In this document: piece by piece, positions 55,001-64,000 of the stretch
How positions within the stretch are numbered: position 1 is the first letter of the stretch
Layout of the letters: every line of letters starts with the position of its first letter
NCBI GenBank assembly: GCA_905221605.1
Contig: CAJNDS010002002.1
Span: 620,001 to 684,000, forward strand
Direction: 5' to 3'
Source of the DNA: Symbiodinium natans
Lineage: Eukaryota; Sar; Dinophyceae; Suessiales; Symbiodiniaceae
DNA length: 64,000 nucleotides
Program-made: the position numbers and the translations under genes
Notes under the pieces: generated by a model
The model's database searches: none
Told to the model about the DNA's origin: nothing
What the model saw: only the letters and a program-made list of their open reading frames with translations

Positions 55001-56312
55001 TCCGCGTCTGTCTCGGGGTAGCACACGCGAAGGACACATGACACAAGTCGTTTCGCCACGGGGAATTAGAGAGAGGAAGGAACAGGACTCAACTTTGAAA
55101 AGAGAGTGTGGGTTTTGTGTGCCTTTGACTGTTGAATCGTTGCAGGAATCGACTCCTGGAGCGGCTCCATGGAGAGAAGCAACTCCCTGAAGAGGGACGA
55201 GGTGCGGATGCCGTGGATGCTGTGGATGCCGCGGATGCCCATGTTGCGTTGCCTTCTGTGCGGTGGCCGTAAATTAGGCAAGGAAAAGCATCAGAATGCA
55301 TCAGTGGGGAATCCGGGATCTGAGTGGGGAGAAGTTTGGGGCGACAGGAGCGGGGCTTCACCGGTTCAGCGTCCACCACGCCGCATGGGGGCCCAGGGAT
55401 GCTGGCAGTTGCCGTGAGTTGCCGTGGCAAAAGCCCAGTTGACCAGTATCTCCGCCTTGTGAACGTGCGCCTGTGCTCAGGAAGGGTGAGCTGATGTGTC
55501 GGATCCCAAGCAGAGGATCCTTGGCACGTTCTTCCAGAAGTACCAAGGACAACTCTTCTTGGTGATTTTGATGTCACATAGTCACGACATGGTCCTGATC
55601 TTCCTGTTGTGCCTTGCTACCTCCCTCGTTGCTTTGTTTCTCTTTGGATCCTCAGAGGAGCCCTTGCCAAGCAGCCCACTTGCGGAGAGCGAGGAACACC
55701 CATGTGCCAGCACGGCCACGGCATAGCCACGGCATGGCCACGGCATGGCCACAGCATGGCCTCTTTGTGCAGCGGGCTGTGAAAACGTTGCAAGGAGATG
55801 GTTGGCCAACGACGCGGCTTGAACCTCGAGTTGGAAGATCGGGAGGCGCAGACAAGCATGTGCGATTTCAAGATTTCAAAGTGTGCCGAAGATGGCTCTG
55901 CCATGCCTTGCCAGGAGTCTGGCACGTTGGCACTGCGCGAGGCGCTGGAGTCCAGATGTCTAAGTCACTGAGATGGTTCCAAGGGATGGTTTCCCAATGT
56001 TTCACAGTCTGCATCCCAGGGCTCGCTTCGGCTCGTTGGACAGGAGACTTCCTTGGCATTGGCGACTAGGTCGGAGGAAATGGCGCTGGTGCCTGTGCGC
56101 CTGGGTTCAAGCTGTGGAATGCTGTGAAGACTTCTGGAAAGAACTTCTGGGGCGTAACCGCTTCTGGGAAGAGAGTCTCAGTTCCCCACTTCCGAGGGCA
56201 CGGCCATCGCCCAAGACGCGGCGGATGAAGACGGAGTTGCTTTCCACTCACCCGTGGCTCAAGCAGCTCCAGCAGAGGCTCGGACGTTTGAGCACAGCAA
56301 GAGCAATCAAGT
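52006..56312. other. Intergenic/intronic, weak exon candidates only
   Basis: A TG-rich stretch lies at 52300-52400. A minus-strand candidate at 54501-54175 reads WKHCMSSSGKNLFAVAVPCR and, after an AG|G acceptor, GIKKQRNKELHKFDDIQRLI with a stop; it may be a small gene end. A plus frame at 55495-55724 has a hydrophobic segment (MVLIFLLCLATSLVALFLFG). No assignment is possible. Confidence 0.35.
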
Positions 56313-56432
56313 TATATATATGGGTGGTTGTCAAGATTATGGTCCCTTTTTGGATCCCTATTTTAATACGGCACCTAATATTTAGGGTACCCTAAAAGGA
56401 ATCATAATTTTGACATCCACCCATATATATAT
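56313..56432. mobile_element. MITE-like palindromic element (~120 bp)
   Basis: Terminal inverted repeats of about 38 bases: TATATATGGGTGGTTGTCAA on the left and, in reverse complement, TATATATGGGTGGATGTCAA on the right, followed on both sides by AATTATG-like sequence and a short GC-containing centre with GGTACC. It is flanked by TA-rich DNA, consistent with TA target use. It is non-coding, though the left half is open in frame as GGCQDYGPFLDPYFN. Confidence 0.75.
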
Positions 56433-57239
56433 ATATCTACATATATATATATAGATATTTTTGTGTTTTGTGCCTTTGAGGTCCTTGCACGGATCTGTGC
56501 CGGGTTCTCCGAGTGGTCTTAGCCGTCCGGGCGACACCCGCTGGCTTGGAGGAAAGCAGGCGTGAAGATTTTTGCACGGAAGCATGAACAGCATATGACT
56601 GCAGCAGCAGAAACCTCGAGACCCAACTCCCACAACAGGCCTCCTCGACATCGAGCCTGCCACCTTTGGACAACTTGCAGATTCAACTCCACGATGGGCA
56701 ACAAATGGAGGCCAGCTTCCTGATCTTCGGTTTGTGCATTCTGCGCGACGATGTCGTGACTGTGCCGAGTTGGTGGCCTATGCCTCTCGAACAGCTTCCC
56801 ATCAATCGGTCCCAGGAGTGCAGGAGGACACCTCGCTTTCAATGACTCAAGCCACAGTAGAAGCTCAGCATGAGGGGAAGCTGAAGCTTCGTCTGCGAGG
56901 AGTCGAGGGCTGTGGGCAGGCAAGGCTCTGCGATGTTATGCCTCATGAGATGTTTCGAGCCTTTTTTGAAGGCGTTGCCCAGGGTAGAGCACCTGTGCAG
57001 CACATGCGCAGCATGCAGAGAGGCTTTGTCGGGAAATGACATGGAGCAGCAAAGATGAGAGGGATCTCCTCGGCGCCGTCGTCGCACCCGCCGACAGGTC
57101 CCCCGTATGTGCAGCATCAGACGCCGTCAAAGGACGGTATAAACCCTTATATTGAAGCTCTCCGAAGCCCTCTGAATCCCTCCGGCTTTCTCAAAGGCAA
57201 CGACAAGAGCAGGGGCTACTGCCACAGAGCATCCGCTCT
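56433..57239. other. Possible upstream exons of the EF-hand gene
   Basis: TA microsatellite at 56424-56460. A plus frame from about 56671 (QIQLHDGQQMEASFLIFGLC and beyond, to about 56845) looks coding, but its link to the next gene is not established. Confidence 0.3.
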
Positions 57240-59242
57240 ATGGACTACTGGCGAGCCACGGAGCTGTTCCACCTCTTTGACCGACGGACAGGCACAGCCA
57301 CAGAGATCGCTCTTTTCGGGAGTTCTTTCTTGGAAACTGAGTCGAGGCATGTCGAGGCTACTATTCGGTCATCGAAGCAAAATTTGCGGTTTGCGGGGTC
57401 TTGGGCTGTCCAGATCATGTGGGCTTTCCCAATATTTTGCACACGGTGCAGAATGTTGACACCTGGAGGTGAGCTGGACAAGCTGGGCTTCTACCACCTG
57501 CTGACGGCCGCCTCTCGGGACCGCGAAAACATCGCCCGACAGCGCAGTGACGCCCGCCTTTTGAAGAGAGTGTTTGGGGGGGTGATGCACCGCGGTGCAT
57601 AGATGTTCCTAGATCCCGTTCACACTGCAACGAGTGCCGCAAGCCCCTCAGATGACCAAGTGAAGTCTCAAAGTGGTTTGCAGAAAGGCGGGCCTTTCTT
57701 TGCCTCCTCAAGCTTGTCTCCTGTTTCTCCTCAAGACGAGGATGCGATCTTCGACGAGATCGACATCGACGGCTCAGGGAAGACGCTTTGTTCTGTTTGC
57801 GGCAGCGTAAAATTCTTGAATATAAACGGATGTTTTCTCATTTTGCAGTTAGGAAGGCAGGCCGGTCTCAGGACTACTAGTAGAGCGTGCAAAAAGGATC
57901 GACAAAGAGGAGTTCTTGGGCTGGGTCTTCCAGACCAACAACAGCTTCCTCAGCTCAGTGAGGAGGTGCTCCATAGCAAGAGAGCAGTTGAACTGAGAGC
58001 ACAGATGAGGGCACCGAGAGACGGAGTAAGTGGAAGAAAGCGAGAGATGAGGAGACGAGCTGAGAAGGGGGATGGTTTGGCGACTTTTGCGAGTGAAATG
58101 AAGGTTGAGAAAGTGAGATACAGCGAGATGATTTTTCAGGCGGTTGGAAACCATGGACCAAGTGAAGGTGAAAGCCTTGTTCGAGCAGTTGGACTCCCTC
58201 TTGCATTAAGTTTCATGTATGTTGATGTCGCTGAATTCCCGGCTGGATTTCCACAGTTTGCTCGCCACTCTTTGAGGTTCGGTTGAGGTTCTGTGGGCTG
58301 CTGACTCATTGACTTGACTTCCCCTTGTGAGATTCCCAGACTGCATTTGACTGTATTTCAGCCGCCAAGGACAATGATGGCAACAAGGTCATCGACAGAG
58401 ATGAGTTCTGGGAATTCGTTGAGAAGTTTAGTCCCGGGATGTTGCCGGGCACTCAAATCTGGCACGGCACTATACGGCACTCATGCGTAGGGCAGCATAA
58501 GCCAGTATAAGGCACCATAAGGCAGCATAAGGTCTCGGTCTGCAAGCGACGAGCTGCATGAGTTTATTGACGCGGACAAGTCCGGCGGCATCGCCGGAAA
58601 CTCGGTGGGTGCCCGTTCCCGGAAGGGTCACAACCCCTAACAGCATCTAACGCCGTTTGGAGATCCACTTCGCATCACTGTCAGCAGCAAACACAGGCAC
58701 CATGATGTGAGTTTTTTCGAGGGTGAACTCTGCAACTGGACTGGAGAATGCAGAAGAGGAAAGCGGGCAGTGGGCAGCGAGGGGCAGTGCCAGGATGTGG
58801 ACGAGTTCCTGAATTGGGTGCATCCTGGGCGGGAGCTCAAGATGCTGCGTGCAGAGGTGCGTGATGACAAGGTGCTGACCCTCAGAATCCCTCAGATGCG
58901 GCAGCACATGGCAGCGACATAGCGGACATAGCAGACACGTCCTGCGGAGCTGAGGCGATTACTGGCAAGGTAGCGGTGGGGATGGTAGCGGTGGATGAGG
59001 CTTGGGGCTGTTGTGTGTCTGTGTGTTTCTGGCTCGCTGATGGGACTCTTGGGACTCTTTACTTTGTCATCAACGACAAGCTGTCGTTTTTGCACGGGCA
59101 CTTGTGGGACTTCTGTGCGAACCCTGCCAGAACTCCTACGTGGCCCCCAAAAAGCCACTCATGGAGACAGAGCCTGGCAAGCCAGTGGTCCTGGAGTTTT
59201 GGCCGCTCAGACTACATGGCGCAATGGTGGCTCGTGGTGTTT

Positions 59243-59280
<38 letters not shown>

Positions 59281-59870
59281 GCCCTTGACAGAAACTGACA
59301 AGAGTACGACACCCCCCAAACAGTTTCCGCTCAACTCCGCTAAGCTCTTCGAAGCAATGCTCTGCCCCTCTTAAGACTCTGCAGACTCCAAGGATTGGTA
59401 GCGAATGGACTGGGGCTTTTGAGTCGATCAAGCGCAGCCTCCGCAGCGTGTTCAGCTCGCAACAGATCAGGCGCAACATGTGGCCGCATGCAGCGCCAAG
59501 TCACCCCAACAGCATGGGCTCTCCACGGAGCAGCGGAGCTCTCGCAGCGTTTTCTGAAAAACCGCGAGCTCTCCACTTCAACGCACAGGTATGCAGCTGA
59601 GTGCAACTTGCACTGAGGGTTTAGGGTTTAGCATCTTCGCAGGTTCCAGAGTCGCCGGGACCCTCGCGTCATCCACACCTGCTCGAAGTTGGTCGCCAAG
59701 GTGTGGCACACCACATCCGGATTACAAAAACTCTCACAATCTCTCACAGCTCAGCTCTAAAGCATTCTCTCAATCCACTCTGGGTTGGTGCCGCACTCCG
59801 GTAGGTTGGCCGCGGGATTGTCCTCTGGGACCGTGACTCGATGCTGATGTTCAAGGACGATCCGTTCATG
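57240..59870 (+). CDS. Multi-exon EF-hand calcium-binding protein
   Basis: A chain of short plus-strand exons encodes successive EF-hands. 57240-~57290: MDYWRATELFHLFDRRTG. ~57472-57598: ELDKLGFYHLLTAASRDREN. To 57781, then 57897-~57955: DEDAIFDEIDIDGSGK joined to IDKEEFLGWVFQTNN, giving a perfect 12-residue loop across a GA-AG intron. ~58150-58207 and 58362-~58429: KALFEQLDSLL and DNDGNKVIDRDEFWEFVEKF. To 58592, then 58794-58856: FIDADKSGGI joined to DVDEFLNWVHPGRELKML, again a perfect loop across a GC-AG intron. Later exons (about 59131, PKKPLMETEPGKPVVLEFWP; about 59815, WDRDSMLMFKDDPFMNQAF) suggest a C-terminal domain after the EF-hands. Likely a calcium sensor. Start and end are not defined. 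Confidence 0.65.
59241..59282. repeat. Intronic (TC)n microsatellite
   Basis: T9 followed by CT dinucleotides within the EF-hand gene. Confidence 0.9.
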
Positions 59871-59877
59871 AACCAGG

Positions 59878-59972
59878 CATTCTGCCAATGCATTCTGCCA
59901 ATGCATTCTGCCAATGCATTCTGCCAATGCATTCTGCCAATGCATTCTGCCAATGCATTCTGCGAATCCAGG
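59878..59972 (+). repeat. 13-bp minisatellite ATTCTGCCAATGC, seven copies
   Basis: Seven almost perfect units directly after the DDPFMNQAF coding block. The repeat itself starts inside that reading frame, so either the exon ends there or the C-terminus is being replaced by repeat-encoded residues. Confidence 0.95.
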
Positions 59973-62245
59973 GCCCAATGTGAGCAATTACAGGGCACTA
60001 CAGCTTGTGGTGGAGGTCGAAGAGGGGCTCAGGGGGGCTCAGGATCTCGGGATTCAGTCTAATTGCGGAGGCTGAAAATCTAGAAACCCCACCTGCCCAT
60101 CTGCAGCTCTACACCTCCATGATCTGACTTTGAGGCAACAGCTGGCAAGTGGATCAAGGAAGTGCTTCTCCAGTGCCTTCCAGATGTTATAAATGTGCCC
60201 CGGCAAACTCGCTGGCTAGTGCCCCTTCACGTGCATTCTTGTGCATTTTGTGCGCATTCTTGTGCATGCCTGACCGCTTTGCAAGGCTGCCAACGTGAGG
60301 CTGCTGAAGAGAAAGAAGTTGCACGTTTGTTTTGATGCCCGGCAGAGTTAGCGACCGGCCTGTCTGGCTGGGGTGGATGTGCAAGGCATGTGCAAGGCAT
60401 GTGCAAGGCATGTGCAGGCACGTGGAGGCACGCTTGCGCGGGTTTGCGCAACATCGCCCTCAAGCATCTGGGAAACTGTAACGTCTAAAGTTGCGTGACG
60501 AGTGACGGGTGATTTCTCGACAGGTGTGTGGTGTGAGAGCCTGCCAGAGTTATAGGGTTCTAGAACGTGAGACGAGCAACTCCGAGGAATGCGGAAAATC
60601 CTTGGAAGGCGAGCTGCCGAACTAGCTGAACGTTGTGGCTTCTGCAGGTAGCAACTCTGTCTTGCCAGGCTCGCGATACCTCAATGTCTTAGAATACAAG
60701 GTGTGCAGCAAGCCGCGCGTCTGCAGCTGTGGCATTCTCATGAGATCGGAGATATTGGGGGTTTTAGGTGCGTCAGGTTCGTCTCGTAGACTTCAGCATT
60801 CAGGCATTGCGCGGGACTGCTCAAGGCACGCGCGGCTGGGCCCCCAACCGCAAGAGCCTTGTGAGTCTGAGTTGTGCTGCCAAATTGTGATGTGAGGTGA
60901 TTGAAGATTGACATGAGGACAGAGGTGCTGCGAAAAGCAGCACGCTGTACTTCGTGGGGAGAAGAGCCAGTAGCTTTCGACACTGCAGGGGTCTGTGGAT
61001 GTCCGCGGACGTCCACTGCCACGAAAGGGCTCCCAGGGCACAGAGCAGAGCGGTCTGCAACCTGAACCTGATGGCCAGCTTGCAGCTGGACCCAGCTGCC
61101 CAGCAGCTTTTCAATTTTTTGCTTTTTTTTTTTGTGCATGCAATGTGGAAAACGTGAAAGGCAGAAGACAAGCCGCTTGCTGCCCCACTTTCAGAGCTCC
61201 TTTCCAAGCCAAGTAGCATTTTGCAAGTATCTGATCTCGCCTAGCCGGTGGTATGCCTCGATTCCAAGACTCAGTTGCCGAGAGCTCTGCAATGCTGGGT
61301 GAGTGTCGGGCAAGTGTCGGGCAGAGCTGCGAGCAGATATCTCGCCTTTTATCCACGGCCTTCCTGATAATGACTGAGGGCTTCAGGTGTTCTCATGTAG
61401 CCCCTTGTATGCATCTGCATGACCACCATGCGCGCCGTTCCTTCAAGAGGCTTCTGGCTGCACATCGGCCTGCAGATTACCCAGCGTTGAGGAAAAGCAA
61501 TGCAGCACCTACCGCAGGTTTTGACACCACTTGGGACACCCCCTTGACATGAATCTGCCTGTTCAGGGGTTCAGGTTGAGAAGCAGACCCTTGTGAGAGA
61601 GAACCTGAATGATGCTATCCAGGTTCCTGTACGACACCCAAAGTAGACGTAAGTAGACTCAGTCAGTATTCGCTAACATTGAGTCGACAGAGGGTGAGGA
61701 GGCATCGGCTGATCGGCCTATGGTGGATCTTGGTCACGAGTTTCCCTGATTTGAGAACCGCTGAGGTGCTCTGGCAGCGATCATTTTGGCCGCTTTGTTT
61801 CGCTCAAGCCTAGACTTGCACAGTGTTCCCAGCACTCCGGCGTCTTTCACAGAAGGTGAGGCTCTGAAGTCTATCGGGTCAATGCTTTGCGTTGGTTTGC
61901 TTCTGAAGACTTCCAAGCATCAGCCGTTCAGAGGTGCGGATGTCGGTGCAGAGCCAAGCGGTGCTGCATGAAGTGGTGTGCCGCCAGCGGTGCCAAGACG
62001 AGGTCCTATGCCCTCGAGCATATGTAGCCCTCACGGAAACTGGTGCCCATGCCTCAGCTGCATCTTTATAAATTGGCAGAGGCCTCAAGGGCCTCAAGGG
62101 CCTCAAGGCCTTAGCTTGTTGGGGTGGGCTTCTCTCTGTGTGGCCGCTTGTGAGGATGGCGAGGGAATCATAGCCCGCTTGAAGCACGAGATCGAGCGCA
62201 GGGTGAAAGAGGACGTGTTTTTTGCTGAGTAGGCATTGTAAGAAG
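59973..62245. other. Probable intronic/3' region with small exon candidates
   Basis: Plus-strand exon candidates: 60651-60702 (GSNSVLPGSRYLNVLEYK, after a CTGCAG acceptor and before GTGTGC) and about 62152-62231 (DGEGIIARLKHEIERRVKED, with a stop). They may belong to a continuation of the EF-hand gene or to another gene. T-run at 61124-61131. No firm call. Confidence 0.3.
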
Positions 62246-64000
62246 TTCGCCCTATACCAGCAACGCACTGCGGAGGACCCTGAGACCGACTGGATCACTG
62301 CTGAGCGCCAGCCACCTTGTCACAGTGTACCATGTCACAGCTGTCACGGCTGCTTGTCGGTCACAGCCGTTTGTCGACATGTGTTAAACTCTTAAGCTGC
62401 ATGCTTCCAAAAATGCAGCTGTTCGAGATGCAAGCTCCAGCAAAGTTCCGGTTTAGGCTTTGGGGTTTCGGGGTCCCCGGCCCCTCCCGGTCCCAACAGC
62501 ACAATTTGTTTTTGATTTTGGGCCCCTCCGGCCCACACCCTGCAACTTCACCACCCGCCCCGGGCGCCCCACCGTCCAACAACACGGCCTCGACTGCGGT
62601 GGCCTCGCTTTGAGGTTTTGGTCTTTGCATGTCTTTGTCCAAGCCGGCAGATCTTCAAACCATCAGCTCTGCTTCCCACTTTTCCCAACTGCCTCCCCCC
62701 CCCCGGCCTCAGGCTTAGCCGCTTTGCCCAAATCTTGGGGTCGATGTTGGAGCCCCCAAGTTTCAAGCATGAAGACGGCAGCTGCAGTCGCCGTAATCAC
62801 GAAAGCTTCAAGGCCAGCTGATCCGGCCAGCATCTGACATCGAGGATGAAGGCCTGCAAGTTGGACTGTAACGTTGCCACCGCATGTGTTCCATGAATGG
62901 TGGTGTGCGTCCTCCAGCCCTTTTTCACTGTGCCTGGCAGTACTTTATGGCACCAGGAGTGCAGCTGTCCTTATTCGTTGCATTTCGTCACCCCTCTCGT
63001 TGTGTCTTCTGCAGTTTTCTTGATGCGGTTTCTTCCCGGCTGGTTTCCTCTCATGATTTTTGCATGTTTTCCATCCTCTCTTATGTTCAGTCTTCGAAAC
63101 AAGGCATTTGGTTTCTCGGACTAGATCAGCTTTCTTGTTGCTTTCCAATCAAACCGCAAAAGAGCACACGAGGGCCCAAGGACGCGTCCAAGTCAAGAAT
63201 GTCAAGAAGCCTTCATGGTTCTTTGTCCGTCGTTTAGCGCGGCCATTGGAGCCGTATGTAGTGGAAAACGCTCGAACTTGTCGTCGAAGTCTGCCTGGTG
63301 GAAAAGTTCCCAACGCCCAAACGCAATGCTGTGAAGAGCAGGACAACAGGGGAGAGGCAGCTTGCAAATAATGTACTCGCCTGGGCAGCCAAAAGACAAG
63401 GAAACAACAACAGGCTACTCCGCGCGAGCGCGAAAGCAGCAGCTTCTGCACAGTGCACCGAGAGCGCAGCCGAGGGAAAGAAAGTGTTTGAGAGCCATTT
63501 CTGCAAGCATGAGTCAATGTTAGCATCATGCGCTTTACGACTTTACTTACGCCCGCACGACCCCCAACCGCTGCAATGCATCACTGGACGTGGCCTGCAG
63601 AATGAAAGGGAGCAAGGCACATGACCAGAGAACATGGTCTTGAGTCTTGAGTCCCAACATCAGGGCAGGAGAATATGATTGGCCGACTGCGAAGCAGTGG
63701 GCCAATCAGGCGGATGGCCACACATGCCGCGCAATGATACCAGGGAAAAGGCACATAAAGGCACCAGCAACCAAGGCTCTGTGGGCTGCAAAACTAGATG
63801 CAAAGCCATGGGCAAGACGGGAAGGGCCGAGGCTGCGAAATTTGCGAAACCTGCGAAGCTGTGCGGGCAACAAAGGCCGGATCGAGGAATATGATTGACC
63901 CACTGTGAAGTGTTCAGCCACAGCCCGCGCCACCGGTCTGCGCGGAATTGATCTTCATTGCCCTGCTTCGGTGGTCTCCATGGCCATGTGCCTGAGAAGC
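62246..64000. other. No recognisable gene
   Basis: Frames of 70-125 codons on both strands, none with a motif. Holds the hairpin at 63677-63707. Confidence 0.45.
63677..63707. repeat. 31-base near-perfect hairpin
   Basis: GATTGGCC-g-ACTGC-gaa-GCAGT-g-GGCCAATC: two perfect stems (8 and 5 bp) separated by one G-G mismatch, with a GAA triloop. A diverged half copy (GATTGACCCACTGTGAAG) occurs at 63893, also preceded by GAATAT. Confidence 0.8.

Noticed and set aside
61785..61806. Second relict spliced leader (CATTTTGGC)
   Set aside because: Only nine bases match, no AG precedes CCATTTTGG, and no intronless gene follows.

Overview
The window looks like nuclear DNA of a dinoflagellate, probably a suessialean or Symbiodiniaceae-like alga. 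The evidence is indirect but consistent. Introns use GA-AG and GC-AG borders as well as GT-AG. A degenerate copy of the dinoflagellate spliced leader (dinoSL) lies upstream of a long intronless gene. There are several decayed Ty1/copia elements, microsatellites are abundant, and short TTTAGGG-type telomere-like tracts occur. Calcium-signalling genes are split into many small exons. No rRNA, tRNA or CRISPR array was found, and no single-exon gene other than the one at 43.5 kb can be assigned a function.

Layout. 0-11 kb is mostly simple and degenerate tandem repeats with no recognisable gene. 11.2-15.1 kb holds two minus-strand genes: a coiled-coil protein, and a phytanoyl-CoA dioxygenase-like (PhyH) enzyme with a signal-peptide-like N-terminus. 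15.7-22.4 kb is repeats, a decayed minus-strand copia element (18.5-19.6 kb), a 49-bp minisatellite (20.15-21.3 kb) and a hypothetical minus-strand reading frame. 22.9-28.0 kb is a purine-rich block with unusual codon use. It carries a row of same-strand frames that overlap or abut by shared stop/start codons, and one of them is split by a 1.94-kb insertion made of two tandem ~970-bp units. 29-41 kb is a nest of mobile elements: gag fragments on the minus strand, a 5.5-kb element bounded by compound terminal inverted repeats (31.6-37.1 kb), a ~490-bp direct repeat, and a plus-strand copia copy (37.7-40.6 kb) whose RNase H frame continues into a membrane segment and a Cys motif.

41-43.4 kb is inverted-repeat and AT-rich DNA. 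At 43.5-45.6 kb lies the best gene in the window: a 682-aa intronless fusion of a GT4 glycosyltransferase and a 5'(3')-deoxyribonucleotidase. At 48.05-52.0 kb a multi-exon CDPK-like gene has an N-myristoylation/palmitoylation start but lacks the catalytic Asp, so it is a likely pseudokinase. At 57.2-59.9 kb there is a plus-strand EF-hand gene. The remainder is intergenic or intronic, with one ~120-bp MITE at 56.3 kb.

The two calcium-related genes and the fusion gene share the plus strand, which fits the unidirectional gene blocks known from dinoflagellates. All family assignments come from motifs read by eye. Exon borders are inferred from reading-frame continuity, not transcripts.
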